Below, piece by piece: positions 34,580 through 42,706 of a stretch of 64,000 nt of DNA (positions within the stretch are counted from its first letter, which is position 1; every line of letters begins with the position of its first letter). The notes under the pieces were generated by a model. It did no database searches. It was given only the letters and a program-made list of their open reading frames with translations, and was not told where the DNA came from. Location: assembly GCF_051380735.1 (NCBI RefSeq), contig NZ_JBNYXQ010000008.1:1-64000 (forward strand), written 5' to 3'. A program made the position numbers and the translations under genes. This DNA is from Janthinobacterium sp051380735 (GTDB lineage: Bacteria > Pseudomonadota > Gammaproteobacteria > Burkholderiales > Burkholderiaceae_D).

Positions 34580-35596
34580 TTACACGTTCAACGCCGACTC
34601 CACCCCAGCCATATGCGCCTGCTCATCCGCATGGTACGAACTGCGCACCATGGCGCCGATGGCGGCGTGGGTAAAGCCCATCTTATAGGCTTCTTCTTCG
34701 AACATCTTGAACACGTCCGGGTGCACGTAGCGGCGTACCGGCAGGTGGCTGTTCGATGGCGCCAAATATTGGCCGATGGTCAGCATGTCGATGTCGTGCT
34801 CGCGCATGTCGCGCATCACTTGCAGGATTTCCTCGTCCGTTTCGCCCAGGCCGACCATGATGCCGGACTTGGTTTTGACGTCCGGGTACATGGCCTTGAA
34901 ATCCTTCAGCAGTTTCAGCGAGTGCATATAGTCCGAACCGGGGCGCGCTTCCTTGTACAGGCGCGGTGCGGTTTCCAGGTTGTGGTTCATCACGTCGGGC
35001 AAGCCATCTTTGAACAAATTCAGGGCTTTTTCCAGGCGGCCGCGGAAGTCGGGCACCAGCACTTCGATGCGGGTGTTCGGCGACAGCGCGCGCGTTTGCT
35101 GGATGCACTCGACAAAGTGGCCGGCGCCGCCGTCGCGCAGGTCGTCGCGGTCGACCGAAGTGATGACGACGTAGTTCAGGCGCAGCTTGGCGATGGTTTT
35201 CGACAGGTTGGCCGGCTCATCCTTGTCCAGCGGATCCGGGCGGCCGTGGCCGACGTCGCAGAACGGGCAGCGGCGCGTGCACTTGTCGCCCATGATCATG
35301 AAGGTGGCCGTGCCCTTGCCGAAGCATTCGCCGATATTCGGGCAGCTGGCTTCTTCGCAGACAGTCACCAGCTTGTTTTCGCGCAGGGTGTCCTTGATTT
35401 CATAGAAGCGGGTCGAGGCAGAAGCGGCCTTGACGCGGATCCAGTCCGGCTTTTTCAGGCGCTCGACTTGCTCGATCGGAATGATCTTGATCGGGATGCG
35501 CGAGGTCTTGCTGGCGCCTTTTTGCTTTTCGCTCGGGTTGTAGGCGGGAGCGGCGGTGGCGACGGGGGCGGTACTGGAAATGGTCTCAGAAGTCAT
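34580..35596 (-). CDS. lipA: Lipoyl synthase
   Basis: A 338-residue radical SAM enzyme that inserts two sulfurs into protein-bound octanoate. Both iron-sulfur motifs are present: CEEASCPNIGEC for the auxiliary cluster and CTRRCPFCDV for the SAM cluster. The conserved RSSYHADEQ closes the protein. Start choice is open: 35596 (MTSETISSTAP) has AAGGG upstream, while 35641 (MPEQTNQHAPQ) would overlap the lipB stop by 8 bases and give a coupled start. Both add only disordered residues. It is last in the ybeD-(mocR)-lipB-lipA direction. Confidence 0.95.
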   Translation of the reverse strand: MTSETISSTAPVATAAPAYNPSEKQKGASKTSRIPIKIIPIEQVERLKKPDWIRVKAASASTRFYEIKDTLRENKLVTVCEEASCPNIGECFGKGTATFMIMGDKCTRRCPFCDVGHGRPDPLDKDEPANLSKTIAKLRLNYVVITSVDRDDLRDGGAGHFVECIQQTRALSPNTRIEVLVPDFRGRLEKALNLFKDGLPDVMNHNLETAPRLYKEARPGSDYMHSLKLLKDFKAMYPDVKTKSGIMVGLGETDEEILQVMRDMREHDIDMLTIGQYLAPSNSHLPVRRYVHPDVFKMFEEEAYKMGFTHAAIGAMVRSSYHADEQAHMAGVESALNV

Positions 35597-35633
35597 GGCT
35601 GCGAGCCCTTGTGGGGCATGTTGGTTTGTTTGC

Positions 35634-36332
35634 TCAGGCATCTGCTGCCTGAGGCGCGCCTGCGGCGCTATGCTGTACATCGAGTAATTCGGTCAGTTCA
35701 CGGGCCAGCGCGTGCTGCACCTCAAGCAGCGCCACTTCCACGCCCTGGCTGCGCATGTCGACCGTTTTCAGGCCGGAATAGCCACAAGGGTTAATCCAGG
35801 AAAACGGCGCCAGGTCCATCGCCACATTGAGCGATACGCCATGGTAGGTGCAGCCGTTGCCGCGCACTTTCAAGCCCAGCGCGGCGATCTTCGCGCCTTT
35901 GTCCGGTCCGCCGGCGATATAAATGCCGGGTGCGCCATCGATGCGCTCGCCTGCAAGATTATACGCGGCCAGCACATTGATGATGGCCTGCTCGATTTTA
36001 TGCACGAACTGGCGCGCATACAGCTTGCCACCCGGCTTGTTGCGGCGCAAGTCCATCAGCAGATAAATCACCACCTGGCCTGGGCCGTGGAAGGTCACTT
36101 CGCCGCCGCGGTCGGTCTGCACCACGGGAATTGCCTCGGCGCCGGCCAGCAAGTGGCCACGGTCGGCTGCCAGGCCCAGGGTAAATACGGGCGGGTGCTC
36201 GACGATCCACAGTTCGTCGCGTGTTTGCGTCGTGCGCGCGTCGGTAAACGCGCGCATGGCGGCAAAGGTCGGCTCGTAATCGACGCGGCCCAGCTCGCGG
36301 ATCAGGGCCGCTTCGGTTCGGGTGGTGGTCAT
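35634..36332 (-). CDS. lipB: Octanoyl-[acyl carrier protein] transferase
   Basis: A 232-residue enzyme that moves octanoate from ACP to lipoyl domains. GGEVTFHGPGQVVIYLLMDL is the substrate-binding block, KIAALGLKVRGNGCTYHG carries the catalytic lysine, and NPCGYSGLKT the catalytic cysteine. It feeds the product to LipA, encoded directly after it. Confidence 0.95.
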   Translation of the reverse strand: MTTTRTEAALIRELGRVDYEPTFAAMRAFTDARTTQTRDELWIVEHPPVFTLGLAADRGHLLAGAEAIPVVQTDRGGEVTFHGPGQVVIYLLMDLRRNKPGGKLYARQFVHKIEQAIINVLAAYNLAGERIDGAPGIYIAGGPDKGAKIAALGLKVRGNGCTYHGVSLNVAMDLAPFSWINPCGYSGLKTVDMRSQGVEVALLEVQHALARELTELLDVQHSAAGAPQAADA

Positions 36333-36423
36333 GACAGATTCTATGATCGGCTGCCGGCGCGCGGTCGACGCTGCGGCGAAGCCGAGATTATACCGCCACA
36401 GGCGAACCAGGACGGGCCATGGC

Positions 36424-37875
36424 TCAGTTCTGCAACAACAACTGCGCCAGTTGCGGCGCCGCCAGCCGGATCTGGGCGCTGCTCAAGGCGGTGTAGCCGA
36501 CCAGCACGGCCGGCGGCAGACGCGCCTGCTGGCAAAATTCGCCCAGCCCCTGCAGCGCCAGCCCTGCCTGCGCGGCGCGCGCACAGAATGCCGCTTCGTC
36601 ACTGCCGGGCGGCAGCCACAGCACAAAATGAAAACCAGCTTGCTGGCCAGAAACGCTGTAGCGGCCGGGCGCCAGCTGTTCCAGGCAGGCCAGCAGCAGG
36701 TCGCGCCGCTCCTTGTAGGCCAGACGCGCCTGGCGCAGATGGCGCACGAAGACGCTTTCCTCGATCCAGGCGGCCAGCGCCAGCTGGTCCGGCATGCCCA
36801 CCGAATGGGCCGTCAGTTGCAGGGTGCGCAGCAACAGCGGGCGCAAGCCGGGCGGCAGCACCATGAAGCCCAGGCGCAGCCCGGCGAAGAGGGTTTTGTT
36901 GAAGCTGCCGCAATAGATCACGCGCTGGTACTGGTCCAGCGATTTGAGGGCCGCCAGCGGCGCGCTGTGGTAGTTGAATTCGCTGTCGTAATCGTCTTCC
37001 AGCACCCAGGCGCCGGTCTCGCTGGCCCAGTCGAGCAGGGCCAGGCGGCGCGTCACGGACATGCTCACACCCAGCGGCGACTGGTGGGCCGGCGTGACAT
37101 ACACCAGGCTGGCGTCGGCATGTGCCTGCAGGGCGGCGCAATCGATGCCTTCGGCGTCGACCGCGATATCGACAGGGGTCGCGCCAGCCAGCGTGAACAG
37201 GGTGCGCACGGCCGGATAGCCGGGGTCTTCCAGGCAGACTTTGTCGCCCGGGCGCACGGTGGCACGCGCGATCAGGTCAATCGCATGGCGGATACCGGTG
37301 GTGATCACGATGTCTTGCGGGTCGCAGCGGATGCCGCGGTACTTGGCCAGGTAGTCGGCCAGTTGCCGGCGCAATTCGGGCGCGCCGGCAGGATCGGCGC
37401 TGCACAGTTGGCCTGGCGTGGCGGCGGCCAGCGCCCTGGCCGCGCAGCGCGACCAGGAGGCAGTCGAAAACAGAGCCGCATCGGCGCGCCGGGCCACGAA
37501 GGGCAGGGTGTCGCGCACGCCGGCGTCGATTGCGGCCTCAGGAACTGCGGCCTGGTTGCCAGGCAGATTGAAGCCTGCCATCAGGAAGCGTTCCGGCACC
37601 ACCGCGCACACGCGCGTGCCGGAACCGGGCACGCGCGTCACATAGGCTTGCGCATGCAGGCGGTCAAAAACGGTTTCGATGGTGCCGCGCGACAATTCCC
37701 AGTGCGCGGCCAGGGCGCGGCTGGACGGCAAACGACTGCCGGCCGGCAAAACCTTGCCGAGAATGGCCGCGCGCAGCGCTTCATACGCGCTCTCCTGCTT
37801 GCTGATGGCCGGATTGTCGAGCCAGCTGGTAGGACGCGGCAACTCCAGGGCTAGCGTTAATTTTCCTCGCGGCAT
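36424..37875 (-). CDS. MocR/PdxR-type regulator (GntR HTH fused to aminotransferase fold)
   Basis: A 483-residue PLP-dependent regulator. A GntR winged helix spans about residues 25-95 (SSRALAAHWELSRGTIETVF). A linker and a class I aminotransferase domain follow, with YDSEFNYHSAPLAAL and the PLP lysine in CGSFNKTLFAGLRLGFM. Known members regulate pyridoxal, GABA or taurine genes. The start is 37875 (MPRGKLTLALELP). Upstream, two GTCCA repeats 9 bp apart (37884-37888 and 37893-37897) resemble the direct repeats bound by MocR proteins and could be autoregulatory. It is inserted between ybeD and lipB, which are usually neighbours. No target gene is obvious. Confidence 0.85.
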   Translation of the reverse strand: MPRGKLTLALELPRPTSWLDNPAISKQESAYEALRAAILGKVLPAGSRLPSSRALAAHWELSRGTIETVFDRLHAQAYVTRVPGSGTRVCAVVPERFLMAGFNLPGNQAAVPEAAIDAGVRDTLPFVARRADAALFSTASWSRCAARALAAATPGQLCSADPAGAPELRRQLADYLAKYRGIRCDPQDIVITTGIRHAIDLIARATVRPGDKVCLEDPGYPAVRTLFTLAGATPVDIAVDAEGIDCAALQAHADASLVYVTPAHQSPLGVSMSVTRRLALLDWASETGAWVLEDDYDSEFNYHSAPLAALKSLDQYQRVIYCGSFNKTLFAGLRLGFMVLPPGLRPLLLRTLQLTAHSVGMPDQLALAAWIEESVFVRHLRQARLAYKERRDLLLACLEQLAPGRYSVSGQQAGFHFVLWLPPGSDEAAFCARAAQAGLALQGLGEFCQQARLPPAVLVGYTALSSAQIRLAAPQLAQLLLQN

Positions 37876-38010
37876 AGTGAATCGTCCAGGTGGTCCAATA
37901 GTTTTTCGTGTTAGCGACAAGCGCATTACACCACAACCATTTTACTCTCACCGTTCTGGTGCACTTGCGCCTGCCGGACAGCACCGGCCGCCGCGCGGCA
38001 GCATGGATCG

Positions 38011-38286
38011 TTACATCACGATCTTGACCATCGGGTGCGCCGACAGCGCGTTGTACAGGGCGTCGAGCTGTTCGCGGCTGACGGCGCGCACGGTCACCGT
38101 CAGGCCCGTGTAATTGCCCTTGCCCGATGGACGCACTTCCAGGCGGCCTTCATGGAAGGTGGGGTCATGGCTGACCACCAGCGCGGTGATGGTGGGCGCG
38201 AAATCGACATGCGTCGGACCCATGATCTTGATGGGGAAGTCGCTCGGGTACTCGATCAGCGATTCGCTGGGAGGGATGGTTTGCAT
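38011..38286 (-). CDS. ybeD: YbeD-family protein (UPF0250/DUF493)
   Basis: A 91-residue protein with an ACT-like fold, the YbeD family usually encoded just before lipB. EYPSDFPIKIMG near the start and NYTGLTVTVRAVSREQLDALYNAL are typical. A role in lipoate supply has been proposed from gene neighbourhood. A -10-like TACAAT (complement of 38341-38346) lies about 55 bp upstream on the minus strand. Confidence 0.93.
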   Translation of the reverse strand: MQTIPPSESLIEYPSDFPIKIMGPTHVDFAPTITALVVSHDPTFHEGRLEVRPSGKGNYTGLTVTVRAVSREQLDALYNALSAHPMVKIVM

Positions 38287-38396
38287 GGTGGTTCCAATCA
38301 GAAGCGGTCAGGGCGGACGGGCACGCCCGCACAAGCCCGTATTGTAGCGAAATTCCACAGCGGGCGAAGCAGCCACCAGCGGCGCGCCGGCCGGGC

Positions 38397-38424
38397 AAAA
38401 AAAGGCCAGCTGGGTAAGCTGGCC
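38397..38424 (-). terminator. Rho-independent terminator
   Basis: On the minus strand AGCTGGCC/GGCCAGCT complements (38404-38411 and 38417-38424, 8-bp stem, 5-base loop) are followed by seven T (complement of 38397-38403). It ends the DUF6600 gene transcript. The rest of the 319-bp gap 38287-38605 is 3' untranslated sequence and the upstream region of ybeD; I see no further gene in it. Confidence 0.8.
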
Positions 38425-38605
38425 AAAAACTATTTCGTTTGCACAAACAAAATAGCCGGAAAAATCGGTGCTGTCTTGCCGCAAGGCGTTGCGCCGTGCT
38501 GCAATGACGCTACTGTAGACAAAACACCGACGTTTTACTTCCGGCATGTGACGAACTGTCAGTTTGGCGGCCTGAAGTGCCTGAATCGCCGCCAGACGGC
38601 AAGGC

Positions 38606-40243
38606 TCAGCGCTCCGCTTCCTGGATGCGGCCATTGTTTCTGCCCTGGTTGGGGCGTTCGCGCGCAGGATTGCCGCGCTCGCCGCCGCGCTCGACACGGC
38701 CTTCGGCGGCGGGCCGTGGAACAGGCATGGCAGGCGCTGGCGCTGGTGCCGCAGGCCGTGGCGCGGCCACCGGTGCAGCGGCGGGGGCCGGTTGCGGCGG
38801 CGGACGGTTGCCGCGCTCGCCACGGTCGCTCCGGTCCACGCGCTCGGCGCGATCCGGGCGGTCGATACGCTCCGGACGGTCGCCGCGTGGCCGATCTTCG
38901 CCGCGCCAGGCCGGACGGCCAGGCTGGGCGATCGCATCCTGTACCGGCGGCAAAGCGGGCGCAGCGGGCATGGCGGGTGCTGCCGGTGTGGGCGGGCGCC
39001 GTGGTTCGCGTACCGGCATGGCCATGTCTTCCGTCTGCAAGCGTCCGGGCCGGTTGTTCCAGTCGCGGCGCGGAAAATCGGGACGGTTTGTTTCGCGCGG
39101 CGGACGTTGCCAGCCAGTGCCATGGGAAGGTGAGGGTGCGGTGCTCAAGGGAACGTTATGGACCTGCGGCGGCGGCATCGTCGTTCCGCCGTCGCGCCGT
39201 GGCCGGTCCCGGTCCCGGTAGCCGGGCACATAGCGGTCGCGCGGCGACAGCGGAAACCAGCCCATGCCGGGGCCGGGGCCGGGACGCAATCCATGCTGCA
39301 GCCCCGGCCGTGGACCGTGATCGCTACCGGCCCAGCCTACCAATGCCGGCGCCCAGGCGTTGCGGGCGCGTTCGCGGCCAGGCGCCCAGCCCCAGCGCTG
39401 GCCGACCTGCACCCAGCGGCCATAGTGCGACGGCGCATAGCCCCAGGGCGCATTGTCGATCCAGGTCCAGCCCCACGGCGCAATCCAGCTCCAACGACCA
39501 TCGCTGTAGGGCGCCCAACCGACGGGCACGGCACGCGGCAGCCACAAGGGGCCGTATTCGGCGCTTTCCTGCCATGCGCCATGGCGGTCCAGCTCTTCAT
39601 AGCCGGTCACGTCTTCAGTCACATAGCGCAGCGCCGGTGAGGCCGACACCACCGTTTCGGGCCAGCTGTCAAAGGCGATGCGCTGCAGCGGGCCGGTGCG
39701 CAACTCGTCGTCCGTCAGTTCGGCGCGCTTGCCGGCGCGCAGCATCACGCTGGCCGTGCTGCCGTCGACGTCAGCCGCGCCTTCGAGCACGCTGACGACG
39801 CTGGTGCCGGGCGGACGCTCGGCGTCTATCCGCACCCAGCCCGGCTGCGTCAGCACCACGCGCGCCTGGGCGGTGGTGATTTCCAGGCCGCGCAGGGCGT
39901 CCGGATTGCGCACACGCACGCTGGCGCTGCCGTAACCGAGGTGCAATTTGAAACTGTCATCGTCGAGCTGCGTGACTTCCAGCTCGGAATCGCCGTCCAG
40001 GCGCACGGCTGCGCCGCCCACGCGAAACTCGGCCAGCGCATTGCGCCGGGTGGTGATCAGGTTATCGGTGCTGACGGGCCAGTTCAGCAAGGCGTCCTGC
40101 GGCTCGCCATCGCCGGCGCGCACCAGCACTTGCCCTTCGACCGTGGAAATGCGCCCCACGCGCTCGGTGGGATCGGCCGCTGCCTGCGCCCCGGCGGAGG
40201 ACAGCACGAGGGCAAAGACGGTGTTCAGGAAAGTCGGACGCAT
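38606..40243 (-). CDS. Exported FecR-domain / DUF6600 protein with low-complexity tail
   Basis: A 545-residue secreted or periplasmic protein. The signal peptide ends at GAQA (about residue 21). A FecR-like beta domain follows (residues 27-160, RISTVEGQVLVRAGDG, ITTRRNALAEFRVGG, GTSVVSVLEGAADVDG). Then comes a Trp/Tyr/Gly-rich DUF6600 region (GWAPYSDGRWSWIAPWGWTW, WGYAPSHYGRWVQVGQ). The last about 240 residues are rich in Pro, Arg and Asp with repeated RPDR/RSDR units and a Pro-Ala stretch, likely disordered. It has no anti-sigma transmembrane part, so it is not a classic FecR. It is encoded alone and its function is unknown. Confidence 0.75.
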   Translation of the reverse strand: MRPTFLNTVFALVLSSAGAQAAADPTERVGRISTVEGQVLVRAGDGEPQDALLNWPVSTDNLITTRRNALAEFRVGGAAVRLDGDSELEVTQLDDDSFKLHLGYGSASVRVRNPDALRGLEITTAQARVVLTQPGWVRIDAERPPGTSVVSVLEGAADVDGSTASVMLRAGKRAELTDDELRTGPLQRIAFDSWPETVVSASPALRYVTEDVTGYEELDRHGAWQESAEYGPLWLPRAVPVGWAPYSDGRWSWIAPWGWTWIDNAPWGYAPSHYGRWVQVGQRWGWAPGRERARNAWAPALVGWAGSDHGPRPGLQHGLRPGPGPGMGWFPLSPRDRYVPGYRDRDRPRRDGGTTMPPPQVHNVPLSTAPSPSHGTGWQRPPRETNRPDFPRRDWNNRPGRLQTEDMAMPVREPRRPPTPAAPAMPAAPALPPVQDAIAQPGRPAWRGEDRPRGDRPERIDRPDRAERVDRSDRGERGNRPPPQPAPAAAPVAAPRPAAPAPAPAMPVPRPAAEGRVERGGERGNPARERPNQGRNNGRIQEAER

Positions 40244-40357
40244 GATGGCGCTCCAGTTGGACAGGAAAATACGGCAAGGATACGGATGACAGCCCGATTA
40301 CAGCCCGATATGCACAGCGCCACAAGCCCGATTACAAATGATTGCACATGGTCCCGA

Positions 40358-40999
40358 TCAGGACGTGGCGTGGGCACCACGCTTGACGAAAAACAGCGCC
40401 GCGCCCACCGCCATCAACAGGCCGCCAAAAAAGCGGTTCTGCTTCCTGACGGCCTTCGCGTCGCGGAAAAAGCGCTGCATCGACGAGGCCAGGTAGGCGT
40501 AGCTGTGCATGACGATCAGGTCGATGGTGCACATGGTCACCGCCAGTATCAGCAGTTGCGGCAGCACCGGCGCGCCGGGGCTGATAAATTGCGGCAGCAC
40601 CGCCACCATGAAGATAATGCCCTTGGGATTGGTCACGTTGGTCAGGAAACCGGTCAACACGCGCCGGCCCATGCTCGGCAGCACGGCGGCCGCATGCAGG
40701 TCGCCGGCCACCGCGATCTTCGCGCGCCACTGCGACAGGCCCAGCCAGATCAGGTACAGCGCACCAACGGTTTTCACGATATTGAAGGCCACTTCCGACG
40801 CCAGCAGCAGCGAACCGACGCCGGCGCCGGCGATAAACAGCACCACCAGCAAGCCCATCTGCAGGCCGAGGATGGTGGCGCTGGTCTTTTTCACGCCATA
40901 CGACAGGCCGTGCGACATCGACAGCACGGCGCCGGAGCCGGGCGAGACGGCGATGATGGAGGCGGCAAGGACAAAGGCAATCCAGGTGGCAAAGCTCAT
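40358..40999 (-). CDS. LysE/RhtB-family amino acid exporter
   Basis: A 213-residue inner-membrane exporter with about six membrane segments. SPGSGAVLSMSHGLSYGVKK is the conserved N-terminal block (usually PGP), and GFLTNVTNPKGIIFMVAVLPQF is the second. Members export homoserine lactone, threonine, lysine or others. The proline after glycine in the first motif is replaced (PGSG). The substrate is unknown and it has no partner regulator next to it. Confidence 0.9.
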   Translation of the reverse strand: MSFATWIAFVLAASIIAVSPGSGAVLSMSHGLSYGVKKTSATILGLQMGLLVVLFIAGAGVGSLLLASEVAFNIVKTVGALYLIWLGLSQWRAKIAVAGDLHAAAVLPSMGRRVLTGFLTNVTNPKGIIFMVAVLPQFISPGAPVLPQLLILAVTMCTIDLIVMHSYAYLASSMQRFFRDAKAVRKQNRFFGGLLMAVGAALFFVKRGAHATS

Positions 41000-41178
41000 G
41001 CGAAATCCAGAAAGAGGGGAAGACGGCGATTTTACCGCGCCGCGTGCGTCGCTGCCGGCCGCGCTGGGTTAAGATCATGTTAACCTCTTCTCTTGCATCC
41101 CAACCAATAAGAACATGATGAAACTTACATTGACTTCCCTGGCCCGATTCCCTTTCACCGCTGCAGAGGGCTGCTGAG

Positions 41179-42126
41179 ATGGCCGGCTCCAGCCTGTTTG
41201 CCCTGCTTGACGATATCGCCAGCATTCTCGACGATGTTTCGCTGATGACCAAGGTGGCAGCCAAGAAAACCGCCGGCGTGCTGGGCGACGACCTGGCCCT
41301 GAACGCGCAGCAAGTGTCGGGCGTGCGCGCCGAACGCGAATTGCCGGTGGTCTGGGCGGTGGCGGTCGGCTCATTGAAAAACAAGGCCATCCTGGTGCCG
41401 GCCGCGCTGGCCATCAGCGCGTTTGCACCATGGGCCATCACGCCGCTGCTGATGGTGGGCGGCGCCTACCTGTGCTTCGAAGGCTTTGAAAAGATCGCCC
41501 ATCCCTACCTGCACCCGGACGACAGCCACAAGGCCGAGCTGGCCGAGGCGCTGCGCGACCCGAACGTGGACCTGGTGGCGCTGGAAAAAGACAAGATCAA
41601 GGGCGCCGTGCGTACCGACTTCATCCTGTCGGCCGAAATCATCGTGATTGCGCTCGGTACCGTGGCCACCGCCACCTTTGCCGAGCAGGTGGCGGTGGTG
41701 GTCGGCATCGCCCTGATCATGACGGTCGGCGTGTACGGCCTGGTGGCCGGCATCGTCAAGCTCGACGACGCCGGTTTCTGGCTGGCCGCGCGCAAGGGCG
41801 CCGGCGCGCTGATGGATGGCGTGCGCGGCTTTGGCCGCATGCTGGTGGCCGCCGCCCCCAAGCTGATGAAGTTTTTATCCGTGGTCGGCACCCTGGCCAT
41901 GTTCATGGTCGGCGGCGGCATCCTGACGCACGGCTGGCCGTGGGCCAGCGACCTGCTGCACCAGATGGAACATGCGGTGGCCGGCGTGGCGCTGGTCGGC
42001 GGCGTGCTGGCGGCCATCCTGCCCAGCGTGGTCAACGCCATCGTCGGCGTGATCGCCGGCGCCCTGGTACTGGCGGTAGTCAGCGGCGCCCAGGCTTTGT
42101 TGCGCATGGTCAAGCCCGCCAAATAA
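41179..42126 (+). CDS. yedI: DUF808 (YedI-like) inner-membrane protein
   Basis: A 315-residue membrane protein of the DUF808/YedI family. MAGSSLFALLDDIASILDDV at the start, then KKTAGVLGDDLALNAQQVSG, are family signatures; several hydrophobic segments follow in the second half. Function is unknown. It lies 79 bp upstream of another small membrane protein in the same direction. Confidence 0.92.
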   Translation: MAGSSLFALLDDIASILDDVSLMTKVAAKKTAGVLGDDLALNAQQVSGVRAERELPVVWAVAVGSLKNKAILVPAALAISAFAPWAITPLLMVGGAYLCFEGFEKIAHPYLHPDDSHKAELAEALRDPNVDLVALEKDKIKGAVRTDFILSAEIIVIALGTVATATFAEQVAVVVGIALIMTVGVYGLVAGIVKLDDAGFWLAARKGAGALMDGVRGFGRMLVAAAPKLMKFLSVVGTLAMFMVGGGILTHGWPWASDLLHQMEHAVAGVALVGGVLAAILPSVVNAIVGVIAGALVLAVVSGAQALLRMVKPAK

Positions 42127-42204
42127 AATTTCTGCTCTGATGGTGCGGCGGCCGCAACCGTGGCTGCCGCACCCTATCCCTTCCAACCACCTCAGGAGTC
42201 AAGC

Positions 42205-42645
42205 ATGCTGCAACCCACCTTCCAACGTCCCAGCAGCGCCTTTGTCGGCGCCTCGTGGGCCGCGCTGTTGATCGGTTCCATCACCTATCTGGCAGGTCTG
42301 TGGAATGCCGGCATGGCGCTCAATGAAAAAGGTTATTACTTTACCTTGCTGATGTATGGGCTGTTCGCCGCCGTCTCGCTACAGAAATCCGTACGCGACC
42401 GCAGCCAGGGCATCGCCGTCACCGGCATTTATTTCGGCCTGTGCTGGATCTCCGTGTTAATGGTCTTGCTGCTGCTGACGGTGGGCCTGTTCAACGCCAC
42501 CATGCAGAACAGCGAAAAAGGCTTTTATGCCATGTCATTCCTGCTGAGCCTGTTTGCGGCGGTGGCCGTGCAAAAAAACGTACGCGATCTGGCCCAGTCG
42601 GCACCCGAGACGGCGGCCGAGCCCGGTGGCGCGCCTTTGGTCTGA
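42205..42645 (+). CDS. YiaA/YiaB-family inner-membrane protein
   Basis: A 146-residue protein with four hydrophobic segments and an internal duplication. GSITYLAGLWNAGMALNEKG pairs with LLLTVGLFNATMQNSEKGFY, each followed by an LQKSVRD or VQKNVRD end. This two-copy layout is the YiaA/YiaB domain. The start at 42205 has AGGAG upstream. Function is unknown; in E. coli relatives respond to envelope stress. Confidence 0.85.
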   Translation: MLQPTFQRPSSAFVGASWAALLIGSITYLAGLWNAGMALNEKGYYFTLLMYGLFAAVSLQKSVRDRSQGIAVTGIYFGLCWISVLMVLLLLTVGLFNATMQNSEKGFYAMSFLLSLFAAVAVQKNVRDLAQSAPETAAEPGGAPLV

Positions 42646-42706
42646 GCGGCGCAGGGAACCAAAAGGTCGCCAGCGCATCTACCTGTTAACAGCACAGGAG
42701 AGCGTG

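Noticed and set aside
38700..38960. Tandem short repeats that might be a CRISPR-like or satellite array
   Set aside because: They are in-frame codons of the low-complexity RPDR/RSDR tail of the DUF6600 protein, with no constant repeat and spacer length.
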